A DNA stretch of 33,159 nucleotides from a virus: positions 1 through 33,159 of the IMG/VR virus record IMGVR_UViG_3300036944_001154. One strand, given 5' to 3'. Shown piece after piece: positions 23,138-30,759 of the stretch. Made by a program: the position numbers and the translations under genes. The number at the start of each line of letters is the position of its first letter. The stretch's first letter is position 1. The notes beneath the pieces were generated by a model. It was not told where the DNA came from. It did no database searches and saw nothing but the letters and a program-made list of their open reading frames with translations.

Positions 23138-23998
23138 ATGTCCACCGAATCCCCACTCACCAAACGCGCCCGCGAACTCAGCCAAGGTAAACACAACCCA
23201 TCCGCTGAAGTCATCACCAAAGCCGAGTTCGCCGCCATGGTCCAAGACCTGCCGTCCCACAAAAACCGCCCCATCCCGCTCTCAACCGTCGAGATCGTCA
23301 CCGACGCCCAGGTGGACGCCGCCGAACTCCAAGGCCTGGCAGAAGCCATCACCCGCAGTCGCGAGATCATCGGCAAGCACGAGCAATCCTGCCACGAGAC
23401 CACCCTCGAACACTACCTCGAAGCAGGCCAGAAGCTTGCCCGCGCACAGGAGATTTTCACGCTCTCCACTCAAGACAAGATGGCCACAGCACGGCAGGGC
23501 AAGGCTCTGTTGTCCACGGTGGACAACAGAGACCAACCAGCCCCCCAAGACTCCCCCGAAGTCCTCGCCAACCGAGGATTCTCCGCCTGGCTCGCAGCTG
23601 CTCTCCCCGACCTCAAGCGCCCCACGGCCATCCGCTACGCCACAGCCTACCGCTCCCTGGAACTCCCTTTAGATGCCAAGCCCACCGAGATCCGAGCCAA
23701 GATCAAAACCCTTCGTCACGAGGCAACCAAGGCAAACCTCCCCATGCCCACCCTCGCCAGCGTCCTCAAAGCAGCACCCAAGCCACAGCCCCCAACGGAA
23801 TCTCTAGTCGTCCTCGTTCCCAAGTCTTCCAAACAGCTCAAGCTCGAAGACGCCCGCGAGATCTTCGACGGCTGGATGCAGACCTTCGACAAGGCCCTCA
23901 AGCGCGGCCAGCTCGACCACCTCGACCGCAAAGGCCTCATGAATCTCAACGACTTCGTCGCCACCGTCCGCGACCGCATCAACGCCAGACTCAAGTAA
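23138..23998 (+). CDS. Hypothetical early protein, helical, DUF3102-like middle (286 aa)
   Basis: A mainly helical protein. The middle, FSAWLAAALPDLKRPTAIRYATAYRSLEL followed by a long spacer, is of the type seen in DUF3102-like phage or plasmid proteins (LARAQEIF... at 105-130, then a second helical unit). The C-terminus ends with a helical VRDRINARLK. An association with DNA partitioning or replication is known for DUF3102, but the match is weak. It precedes the transposase by two genes. Confidence 0.55.
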   Translation: MSTESPLTKRARELSQGKHNPSAEVITKAEFAAMVQDLPSHKNRPIPLSTVEIVTDAQVDAAELQGLAEAITRSREIIGKHEQSCHETTLEHYLEAGQKLARAQEIFTLSTQDKMATARQGKALLSTVDNRDQPAPQDSPEVLANRGFSAWLAAALPDLKRPTAIRYATAYRSLELPLDAKPTEIRAKIKTLRHEATKANLPMPTLASVLKAAPKPQPPTESLVVLVPKSSKQLKLEDAREIFDGWMQTFDKALKRGQLDHLDRKGLMNLNDFVATVRDRINARLK

Positions 23999-24003
23999 CA
24001 GCC

Positions 24004-24216
24004 ATGGAAACCATCATCGGAAAAAGATTCAAGGCTGTGATCAATGGCAAAAAGTGCCTCAACGGCAAGCCCTATGGTTGCACCGTGTCAGGACAAATCC
24101 AGAGCGGCGATGGCACTGAAGATATCTACGAAGCCGTCGCTCAAATTGCCGAATCCCTTCGCTCAGAAAACCGCGAGATGGAGTATCCACACAGCATCCG
24201 AATCACCATCGAGTAA
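24004..24216 (+). CDS. Small hypothetical protein (70 aa)
   Basis: Frame METIIGKRFKAVINGKKCLNGKPYGC..., ATG 24004, TAA 24216. Mixed alpha/beta; the opening VINGKKCLNGKPYGC is beta-like. No family is recognised. Spacing of five bases to the previous gene and about 54 to the transposase, which includes repeat A3. Confidence 0.6.
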   Translation: METIIGKRFKAVINGKKCLNGKPYGCTVSGQIQSGDGTEDIYEAVAQIAESLRSENREMEYPHSIRITIE

Positions 24217-24230
24217 ACTCTTCCCTCTGA

Positions 24231-24267
24231 TTTCAGCTTTTCAGCCTTTCAGCTTTTCAGTTTTACC
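24231..24267 (+). repeat. Intergenic repeat, family A copy 3
   Basis: TTTCAGCTTTTCAGCC then TTTCAGCTTTTCAG, ending TTTTACC, three bases before the transposase ATG. It resembles copies at 19891 and 22541. Confidence 0.8.
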
Positions 24268-24270
24268 AAA

Positions 24271-26394
24271 ATGCAACTCACCCTCATCGACTACACCTCC
24301 CCCGAGTGGGAAAACCTATCGGCACCATTGCGCATCGAGATCCAAGATTGGCTCGAAGCTCTATACCCGCCCAAACAGTCAGGCGTCACCGCTTGGCTAA
24401 CCGAAGTCGGTGAGTCCATGGGGAAAAGCTACGCCACGGCCCGCCGCAATTACGACCTGCTGCTTGACTCTAACTGGAATTGGAAAGTGCTCTTGGATTT
24501 GCGCAAAACCGCCAAGGACTCAGTCATCCTCGACGGCACCGGCTCCCAAGTCTTCCGCGCCTACCTCGTCACCCTCGTCGGTCAATACAAACGCAAAAAC
24601 GCAGCCGCGTTCCGGCACCTCCGCCAAGACATCTGGCGCAAGCGCGAGGAAGTCATCCCAGGCTACGAAGGTTTTCCCGGCTGGCCTAAAATTCCCATGG
24701 GCTGGACCGATCGCAATCTGGCTCGCATCGTCAAAGCCGAAACCAATCGCGCCCGTTTCGCCTCGCTCCGGATCGGAACATCCAGCAAAACCAACAGCTA
24801 CCTGCCCACCGTCCACCTCACCCGCGTCGGACTCCAACACGGCCAAGTCATCCAGGTGGACGACGTTCGCCATGACAACTGGGTCACCCTTGGCAAGTCC
24901 GGCAAATACGTCCGCGTCAACGAACTCGGCGCACTCGACCTTCTATCCGGCAACCGTTTCCAGTGGGGATGCAAACCCCGCCGCCGTCGCTCGGATAAAA
25001 CCTACGAGGACATCAATGGCAGCGACATGCGCCTCTTCACCGCAGGCCTCTTCCATCGCTGGGGTTACTCTCCTCACGGCTGCATGATCATGAGCGAGCT
25101 CAACACCGCCAAGGTGGACGAGCGCATCGCCAAGATCCTCTATGACGTAAGCGGAGGACTCATCCGCGTCGAGTATCAGCCTATCGAGGGGAAACAAGCC
25201 GCACTAACAGGATTTTGGAACGGCACCGAGGGTGGGAACTTCCGCGCCAAGGCCTGCTTGGAATCCCTTCACAATCTCATCCACAACGACCTCGCCGCGC
25301 TCACCATGCAGACCGGCTCTCCCTCATCTGGCATCAAAGGCCCCGTCACCACGGACCGCATGATCGCCTACGCCGCTTCCATCATGCGCCAAGTCCTCAA
25401 AAAATGCCCGGATCGTGCCCACCTCCTGCGGCTTCCAGGCATCGACTATCACACCCAGTTCATTCCGTTCCTCATGGACTACTACCACCACGGCCTTGCC
25501 ATGCGCACAGACCACAACATGGAAGGATGGGAGCGACTCAACTATGTGGTCACCGAATACACCGCCCTCCCAGGATCAGACCATTGGCTCAGCCAGGCGG
25601 AATTTCTTCAGCTTCCGCAAGAGTCACAACTCATCATTGGAAACGCCGTTAAAAAAGACCCCCAGAACTGGTCAAAACGTCGCAACCTCTCACCCCTCGA
25701 AGTCTGGAACCAGCGCCCCAAGTTTCTCCCCATCCCGCCCGTGACCATCTGCGACATCATCGGCGAGGACATGGCCCGCGAAGTGACCGTTAGAAAAGGC
25801 TTTGCGGAATTTGAAGATCAGGAAATCTCGCCAGACGCCCTCATCTACACCGCACGCTTTGCCTCCGGCCCTAACCGTGGGCGCGAAATCCCCCACGGCG
25901 AGAAAATCAAACTCTTCGCCAATCCATTTGAAGACGGCAGCGCATTCGTCATGGACGCACGCGGCCATTACCTCGGACAGCTTCTTCTCTACAAAAGATT
26001 TTCTGCCGTCAACGCCGCTGCCTTCCACACCGACGCCCCCTTCGAAGAGCGCCCATCCCTCAAGAGCGAAGAGTTCATCCGCGCCACCGGCGAGAAGCGT
26101 GAACGCATCGCCACCATGCTCGAACCGGATCGCATCAATCACCGCGAAGAAGTCCAAGCCGCCAAAGACCTCCGCGAACACAACCGCAAGCTCATCAACG
26201 GCGACCCCATCACCCCCGAAGAGATCCACGACTCCCACGTTGCAGCAGGCCATCAAGCCCACCGCACCGCCGCCGCAAACCGCCTGCAAGCCCACGGCAA
26301 CCCCTTCGATTCCGCGCCCTATCAGCCCGACGAGGAAATCCGTTCCGCCTGGGACGAACTCCCCGATGACTCTCCTCTCCCTGACGCATTCTAA
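24271..26394 (+). CDS. Transposase A, MuA/rve type (707 aa)
   Basis: The RNase H-like (rve) core is recognised at residues about 190-335: Asp197 in VIQVDDVRHD as first acid, then Glu331 in KACLESLHNLI as last acid. The Asp-Asn motif of the second acid (DNG/DNT in relatives, Asp336 of MuA) appears as Glu276 in MIMSELNTAK. The spacing 276-331 (55) matches MuA (56). After it comes a beta-barrel C-terminal region (about 520-580), then a charged tail. The N-terminal 190 residues are probably helical end-binding domains. Catalyses DNA cleavage and strand transfer of the phage ends. It would use the ATPase next door as target selector. Confidence 0.9.
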   Translation: MQLTLIDYTSPEWENLSAPLRIEIQDWLEALYPPKQSGVTAWLTEVGESMGKSYATARRNYDLLLDSNWNWKVLLDLRKTAKDSVILDGTGSQVFRAYLVTLVGQYKRKNAAAFRHLRQDIWRKREEVIPGYEGFPGWPKIPMGWTDRNLARIVKAETNRARFASLRIGTSSKTNSYLPTVHLTRVGLQHGQVIQVDDVRHDNWVTLGKSGKYVRVNELGALDLLSGNRFQWGCKPRRRRSDKTYEDINGSDMRLFTAGLFHRWGYSPHGCMIMSELNTAKVDERIAKILYDVSGGLIRVEYQPIEGKQAALTGFWNGTEGGNFRAKACLESLHNLIHNDLAALTMQTGSPSSGIKGPVTTDRMIAYAASIMRQVLKKCPDRAHLLRLPGIDYHTQFIPFLMDYYHHGLAMRTDHNMEGWERLNYVVTEYTALPGSDHWLSQAEFLQLPQESQLIIGNAVKKDPQNWSKRRNLSPLEVWNQRPKFLPIPPVTICDIIGEDMAREVTVRKGFAEFEDQEISPDALIYTARFASGPNRGREIPHGEKIKLFANPFEDGSAFVMDARGHYLGQLLLYKRFSAVNAAAFHTDAPFEERPSLKSEEFIRATGEKRERIATMLEPDRINHREEVQAAKDLREHNRKLINGDPITPEEIHDSHVAAGHQAHRTAAANRLQAHGNPFDSAPYQPDEEIRSAWDELPDDSPLPDAF

Positions 26395-26420
26395 CCAAAC
26401 AATCCAACCAATCAACCACC

Positions 26421-27473
26421 ATGCTACCCACACCATCCACCCAACCAGAAACCGACTCCCAACGCTCCACCGGCAGCTACGGGATTGCCTCACACAATTT
26501 TGAGACCACCCTCGCAACCTATCCCGAGTCCGCGCATGAAATCCTCCGTTACTGGTTCTTCCTGGGCAAAGATCGCGATTGGTCTCTTGCCAAACTTCAA
26601 GAAGCCACTGGCGTCAGCACCACCACCCTCTCCCGCGTCTTCCGTGGCGTCTATGGTGCCGAAATCGAAAGCGTGATCGCCACCCTCGAACGCGCCCGCC
26701 TCACCTACGCCGAGAGCGTTGACAATCCCGATTTCATCGAGACCAGCCTCGCCCGCCGCCTCTTCGCTACCTTCGATAAAACCCGCGCCCTCGGCAACGT
26801 CTCCATCGTCTGGGGCAAGATGGGCATCGGCAAAACCGCCGTCGCCACCGAATACCAGCGCCTCAACAATCACGGCAAAACTCTCCTCGTCCGATTCCCC
26901 GCCGGTGCCACATTCGCCTTCTTCGTCGCCCACGTCGCCAAAGCCTGCGGCGTCGCCACCCGCTCCCAAAGCCAGCTCCAACAACGCCAGAAAATCTATC
27001 AAGTCCTCTCCGCTGGCAAGCGCCTCCTGATCGTCGATGAACTTCACCAGGCATTCCTAACAACCCGCAGCGACACCGCCGTCAAGTGCTGCGAGTTCCT
27101 CCGCGAGATAATAGACGTTTCCAACTGCGGCCTCGTCCTCATGGGAACCAAGCTTCTCCAAGAGTCAGTCTTTTCAGGCCCCCACAAAGATGCCCTCGCC
27201 CAACTCGTGGACCGTGGAACCGTCCAGATCCCACTCCCTGACAAAGCCACCAAGAGCGATGTCAAAGCATTCCTTGCAAACTACGGCCTTCAGTTCCCGC
27301 ACCCGGAAGATCCCGCCGCGCCCATCCTTAACGACATCCTCGTCAGCCACGGCCTGCGCAAACTCACCATGCACCTCCGCGACGGTGCCGCCTTCGCACG
27401 CAAGCGGCAAGAGCCCTACGACTGGTCACACTTCCTAGCCGCCTTCCAAGCCATCCAATCCCTCAGCAAATAA
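26421..27473 (+). CDS. MuB/TniB-like AAA+ ATPase (350 aa)
   Basis: An N-terminal HTH is seen (about residues 55-80: WSLAKLQEATGVSTTTLSRVFRG), as in MuB. Walker A is GKMGIGKTA (Lys138-Thr139), Walker B RLLIVDELH (Asp206-Glu207), with a further TKLLQES sensor-type motif. The HTH-plus-ATPase order defines MuB-like target-choice proteins. Spacing to the transposase is 26 bases. Known role in the family: polymerises on DNA and delivers target to the transposase and protects the own genome from insertion. I infer the same here. Confidence 0.9.
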   Translation: MLPTPSTQPETDSQRSTGSYGIASHNFETTLATYPESAHEILRYWFFLGKDRDWSLAKLQEATGVSTTTLSRVFRGVYGAEIESVIATLERARLTYAESVDNPDFIETSLARRLFATFDKTRALGNVSIVWGKMGIGKTAVATEYQRLNNHGKTLLVRFPAGATFAFFVAHVAKACGVATRSQSQLQQRQKIYQVLSAGKRLLIVDELHQAFLTTRSDTAVKCCEFLREIIDVSNCGLVLMGTKLLQESVFSGPHKDALAQLVDRGTVQIPLPDKATKSDVKAFLANYGLQFPHPEDPAAPILNDILVSHGLRKLTMHLRDGAAFARKRQEPYDWSHFLAAFQAIQSLSK

Positions 27474-27497
27474 CTCAACCTGTCACCTCAACCAACC

Positions 27498-28178
27498 ATG
27501 TCCTACCTCGCTCCCTGCCTCGCCGATCACCCGATCTATCAAAAACGATCCACCGCAATCCAAGACACCTGGCACATCCATCGCGGCACCGTCGCTCTCT
27601 ACATCGTCGGCCCCGGACCCACCGCCATGCACCGCGCCTCTGACTCCTACTATTTCGGAAAAATCGGCACCGACGAAGAATGGCAGATCGCCCGTCGCGC
27701 CCTCGGCATCCTCCGCCGCACCGCCACCGAAGACGCAGGCCCCGAAGAAATCAAAGCCGCCCTGGAAAAAGCCGCCGACCAAATTGCCAACGGCATCACC
27801 GACATCCGCGAAGACTCAGCCGAGCCATCGGATCCACAGCCTAACATCAAGCCGCAAGCCATCGCCACCCAGGAAGACGCCCGCCGCGTCCTCGCCGCCG
27901 TCGAGTTCGTCACCGGCATCCCTGCGCGTGACATGCACCTTCCCACCCGGAACGTTACCCAGTCCGAAAAAGCCCCCCGCGTCCGCGCAAAATCCCACGC
28001 CTGCCTAGCCCTCATGCACTTATTTCCAGGTAGCCGATACAACGACCTCGATGACCTGCTCGGTTTCGTCCGCGACACCACCAACCGCAGCCTGGTCCGC
28101 CACCGTGAATCCTACATCCGCGAGGCTAAATACGCCGCCAACCACGCCACCATTTTGGCCAAACTCTCCCCCGCATGA
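27498..28178 (+). CDS. Protein with DnaA domain IV-like C-terminus (226 aa)
   Basis: The first 110 residues are of unknown type. Residues about 130-215 resemble the DnaA C-terminal DNA-binding domain and relatives (VEFVTGIPARDMHLPTRNV, then ARVRAKSHACLALMHLF and a following DDLLGFVRDTTNRSLVRHRESY). In DnaA this part reads VxxxxxxxxxxLxxxxRxxxVxxARQxAMYLxR..., with a later GxxHSTVxxA motif, here altered. It may be a replication or regulatory protein recognising a DNA site. It lies just after the transposition genes and overlaps the next gene by ATGA. Confidence 0.5.
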   Translation: MSYLAPCLADHPIYQKRSTAIQDTWHIHRGTVALYIVGPGPTAMHRASDSYYFGKIGTDEEWQIARRALGILRRTATEDAGPEEIKAALEKAADQIANGITDIREDSAEPSDPQPNIKPQAIATQEDARRVLAAVEFVTGIPARDMHLPTRNVTQSEKAPRVRAKSHACLALMHLFPGSRYNDLDDLLGFVRDTTNRSLVRHRESYIREAKYAANHATILAKLSPA

Positions 28179-28444
28179 GCACCCTCACACCCATCGCCCG
28201 CGAGACCCTCGGCCTCGCCGTCCTTAGAGACATCCGCGTCGGTCAATCCAGCGCCGATTGGATTGCCCGCCGCGTAAAAATCAACGCCACCACCGCCACC
28301 GAAATCCTAACCGATCTCGTCGCCGCCGGACACGCCGAAACCGACACCATCTCCGACACCATCTCCGACACCATCTCCGACACCATCTCCGACACCATCA
28401 CCGTCTATAAAATCACCACTCAAGGCCTTACCGTCATTTCCTAA
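28175..28444 (+). CDS. Winged-helix protein with 12-bp tandem-repeat insert (89 aa)
   Basis: An N-terminal winged helix-turn-helix (SADWIARRVKINATTATEILTDLVAAGHAE) is followed by five tandem DTIS/DTIT units (from about residue 57) and a final YKITTQGLTVIS. The repeat separates the recognition-helix part from a final strand, so it probably lengthens the wing. The ATG overlaps the previous stop. It probably binds DNA. Repeat number may vary between strains, changing the wing length by four residues a time. Confidence 0.6.
   Translation: MSTLTPIARETLGLAVLRDIRVGQSSADWIARRVKINATTATEILTDLVAAGHAETDTISDTISDTISDTISDTITVYKITTQGLTVIS
28343..28402 (+). repeat. Tandem 12-bp repeat, five units, in-frame
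   Basis: GACACCATCTCC four times exactly (28343-28390), then GACACCATCACC once. Each unit is four codons, so changes in copy number keep the frame. Confidence 0.95.
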
Positions 28445-28445
28445 C

Positions 28446-28754
28446 ATGCCCACCCCCGACCTACAAACTCCCCGCCTTGTCAGCGCACCTCGCGAGCAAT
28501 ATCTTCGGAAGGAAGAGACCCGCATCCGCAGCGCCGCCATCGCCATGCTCGCAGCAGGCCCGTCCCCCGACATCCGCTCCGCTTTCGATGCCGTCCTCCA
28601 TGCCGAGGATCTCTACGACATCCACGATGTCACCGCCACCTTCTACGGCCAGCGCGGACAATCCTCAAAAAACATCACCCACACCCGCTACGCCACCCAA
28701 GCCATGCAGCTCAAACTCCGGTCATTAGACCAGCTCTCTTTCCTAGTTCTTTGA
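28446..28754 (+). CDS. Hypothetical early protein (102 aa)
   Basis: Frame begins one base after the previous TAA (TAA-C-ATG). Product MPTPDLQTPRLVSAPREQYL... is helical in the middle (RIRSAAIAMLAAGPS) with no recognised motif. An overlapping gene frame at 28751 (TTG) would start inside its end; I prefer the ATG at 28775 for the next gene. Confidence 0.6.
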   Translation: MPTPDLQTPRLVSAPREQYLRKEETRIRSAAIAMLAAGPSPDIRSAFDAVLHAEDLYDIHDVTATFYGQRGQSSKNITHTRYATQAMQLKLRSLDQLSFLVL

Positions 28755-28774
28755 ACCAAAACACACACACCACA

Positions 28775-29026
28775 ATGTCCAAAAAAAGCACATCCCACGA
28801 AGCCGCCCAACGCAAAGTCTGGCAGTCCGAACTCCACCTCCTCGCCAAGAACGAAAAAGCCGTCGTCCGAGATTTCAAACAGGCCCGCGCCCCACTGGAA
28901 AAAGCCGCCAAACTCGCCGCCAAAAAACTCGCTGCGTTCGAGGCCCGCAGCAATCGCCAACTCCCTCGCACCCTCAAGGCCATCGAGCGCCGGCGCGGCA
29001 TCCTCAACGGCAAACTCGGCCTCTAA
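28775..29026 (+). CDS. Small basic helical protein (83 aa)
   Basis: ATG 28775 (MSKKSTSHEAAQRKVWQSEL) is preferred to a TTG 24 bases upstream. The protein is Lys/Arg/Ala-rich and mainly coiled-coil or DNA-binding type (KAAKLAAKKLAAFEARSN). No family. It precedes repeat B4. Confidence 0.55.
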   Translation: MSKKSTSHEAAQRKVWQSELHLLAKNEKAVVRDFKQARAPLEKAAKLAAKKLAAFEARSNRQLPRTLKAIERRRGILNGKLGL

Positions 29027-29030
29027 TCCA

Positions 29031-29060
29031 TCAGTCCCATCAGTCCTCTAACTCCTATCC
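29031..29060 (+). repeat. Intergenic repeat, family B copy 4
   Basis: TCAGTCCCATCAGTCC then TCTAACTCCTATCC, two bases before the ATG at 29063. It matches B3 closely. Confidence 0.8.
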
Positions 29061-29062
29061 AA

Positions 29063-29563
29063 ATGACTCCCCAACAAATCGCCGCCGATGTTGACCGCCT
29101 CATCGTCATCAAGGCTCAAATCGCAACCCTAACCCTCGAAGCAAAAGCCATCGAATCCCGGCTCGAAAACGCAGCCCTCCACGGCGAACAAATCCCGCTC
29201 CAGGACACGCAGCGCGAAGGCAAACAATTCATCGCCCGGGGCACCTCATTCTCCGTCCCCGTCCGCTTCGAAGCAGACAACCTCATCAGCACCTTCAAGC
29301 ACGACTCCGAGCTTCACCGCTACCTCAAAACCATGCTCGGAGACGCCTTCTCCAAGTTTTTCAAAGAGGTTCACGCCTACGAGCGAAAACACAAAGACGA
29401 CGCCAACAAATTCCGCAAATTCTGCCGTAAGGAATTGGAGCCAGACGCCTACGCCACATTGATCAAAGCGCTCCTCTCCAAAGACAAAGACGGTATCCCA
29501 AAAAGCAAGACCGTTATTGCCCTCGCCGACGCCAAACCCCTCACTCAAATCGCCACCTCTTAA
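29063..29563 (+). CDS. Hypothetical protein (166 aa), coiled-coil start
   Basis: The N-terminus MTPQQIAADVDRLIVIKAQIATL... is coiled coil; a middle FEADNLISTFKHDSELHRYL follows, then basic YERKHKDDANKFRKFCRKEL. I compared it with Mu Gam (a dsDNA-end binding protein, usual here) and see no convincing match. It may still play that role; the position in the early operon would allow it. No recognised motif. Confidence 0.6.
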   Translation: MTPQQIAADVDRLIVIKAQIATLTLEAKAIESRLENAALHGEQIPLQDTQREGKQFIARGTSFSVPVRFEADNLISTFKHDSELHRYLKTMLGDAFSKFFKEVHAYERKHKDDANKFRKFCRKELEPDAYATLIKALLSKDKDGIPKSKTVIALADAKPLTQIATS

Positions 29564-29576
29564 CCCCTTTAGGACC

Positions 29577-29621
29577 GGCACCGGAGCGGCCTAGTCCCCC
29601 GCACCTCATGTCCCCGGTGCC
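29577..29621. other. Inverted repeat in early-operon gap, no T-tract
   Basis: GGCACCGG (29577-29584) and CCGGTGCC (29614-29621) are complementary, with a 29-base loop. It lies in the 113-base gap 29564-29677. No downstream U-tract, so not an ordinary terminator. Nothing else is seen in the gap. Confidence 0.5.
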
Positions 29622-29677
29622 CCTTCCCCGATCCCGTCCCCGCCTGACAGCCCTCACTAACCAACCTACCTACCATC

Positions 29678-30034
29678 ATGACCACCGCCCTAATCCTCCG
29701 CGACCCCAAAACCCCAAAAATCCGCGTCCTCGAAGTCGATGGCCCTAACCCGGCCGTCGATCCGATCATCAACTATTCCCCCCGGATGAACCTGCCACTG
29801 TTGTCATTCGAAGAGTGGCTCGCCCTGCCAGATCACGACAAAAACCCTCGCTATGAGAACCCCTCGGTTCAGGACTTCAGCAGCGCTCGCAGAGTCGCTG
29901 CGCTCATTACAGCGAACCTGCCTTACAGCCGCATTAAAATCGAAATCCTCGCTCGCTTGGAACTCCTTTTTCCATATTGCACCGAGGATTACATCTTGGA
30001 CCTAAAACTGACCCTCGCCCGCAACGAAATATGA
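29678..30034 (+). CDS. Hypothetical early protein (118 aa)
   Basis: Product MTTALILRDPKTPKIRVLEV... includes SFEEWLALPDHDKNPRYE and a helical YSRIKIEILARLELLFPYC. No known motif. Its TGA overlaps the next gene's ATG. Confidence 0.55.
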   Translation: MTTALILRDPKTPKIRVLEVDGPNPAVDPIINYSPRMNLPLLSFEEWLALPDHDKNPRYENPSVQDFSSARRVAALITANLPYSRIKIEILARLELLFPYCTEDYILDLKLTLARNEI

Positions 30035-30465
30035 ATCCAATCCACCAAGGCACCATGAGCGAAACCCGCGTCTGGGCACGGCAAATCGTCGATACCATCA
30101 TCGCCGAAAAAGTCCACGGACCCGTAGGTTGCCTCGCCCGCGAAGACGTTCTCGAACTTCGAAAAATTCTCCGCCAAACCGTCCCCATCATCGGCCTCTC
30201 CAGGTGGCAAATCAAAATGCTCCGCGAAGAGTTCCGCGCCGCCCTGGGCCACCCGTATCCGAGACGCCCAAAAATGCGCCGGCGCACCCAACTCCAGGAG
30301 CGAGACATCCTCCCCTCCATGCGACCCTGCCCACGCAAAAACGGACTGCTCAACGTCGAGCGCATCCGCGGCGACGCAGATGCTGGAAAACAAACAGAGA
30401 GCTTGTCGCCGTCGGATGACGCGACTTGTTCGATGGCCGAATTACCAACCGACTCCGACTCATGA
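30031..30465 (+). CDS. Hypothetical early protein (144 aa)
   Basis: ATG 30031 overlaps the previous stop as ATGA; a second in-frame ATG at 30055 is also possible. The N-terminal half is helical (RQIVDTIIAEKVHGPVGCLAREDVLELRKIL), then a basic linker, RRPKMRRRTQLQ, and an acidic tail. It may bind nucleic acid but shows no recognised domain. Its stop overlaps the 51-aa gene's ATG. Confidence 0.55.
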   Translation: MNPIHQGTMSETRVWARQIVDTIIAEKVHGPVGCLAREDVLELRKILRQTVPIIGLSRWQIKMLREEFRAALGHPYPRRPKMRRRTQLQERDILPSMRPCPRKNGLLNVERIRGDADAGKQTESLSPSDDATCSMAELPTDSDS

Positions 30466-30617
30466 GCAAAGGGAAAAAACGCTGCTACGTCTGCGGGTGC
30501 GCACTCACCAACCAGAACCGAAACTCCATCCGCCGAAAACACGCTGGACTTTTCTACGACTGGATATGGGTGGATTGCTGCCACTCATGCAAAGCCAAGG
30601 AGCACAAGAAGCCGTGA
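30462..30617 (+). CDS. Zinc-finger protein, HNH-like remnant (51 aa)
   Basis: Start ATG 30462 by ATGA overlap. Two Cys pairs frame it: Cys8-x2-Cys11 and Cys40-x2-Cys43, with RKHAGLFYDWIWVDCCHSCK between. The pattern resembles the zinc knuckle of small HNH endonucleases and of phage zinc proteins, but no clear HNH catalytic triad is seen. It is the last gene before the composition-shifted module. Confidence 0.65.
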   Translation: MSKGKKRCYVCGCALTNQNRNSIRRKHAGLFYDWIWVDCCHSCKAKEHKKP

Positions 30618-30692
30618 AACTCAGTCCATCGAACGCATAAATCCTCGCACCATGACCGACACCGCCACTCCGCCACGCATGGCCCGCTGTAA

Positions 30693-30721
30693 CCAAAAAC
30701 CCGCTCCGAACTCGGAGCGGG
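30693..30721 (-). terminator. Rho-independent terminator for the minus-strand HTH operon
   Basis: CCCGCTCCGA and TCGGAGCGGG (30700-30709 and 30712-30721) form a 10-bp GC-rich stem. On the minus strand it is followed by TTTTT (30699-30695). It lies 39 bases beyond the stop at 30760. On the plus strand there is no T-tract, so it acts one way. Confidence 0.85.
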
Positions 30722-30759
30722 TGATGGTTGCGAGCGATGCCTTGTTGAGTGTCTTTTTG

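Noticed and set aside
24410-25087. 225-aa frame within the transposase
   Set aside because: Ser/Pro/Thr-rich shadow in another frame, the usual by-product of C-ending codons.
25690-26517. 275-aa minus-strand frame opposite the transposase
   Set aside because: Antisense shadow rich in Gly, Val and Phe; no family motif.
28343-28402. CRISPR-like array
   Set aside because: Units are contiguous 12-mers without spacers and lie in a reading frame.
29063-29563. Mu Gam (host nuclease inhibitor)
   Set aside because: The length and position are right, but residues do not match what I know of Gam; kept as hypothetical.
29577-29621. Terminator in the early operon
   Set aside because: The inverted repeat has a long loop and no T-tract, and genes continue downstream in the same direction.
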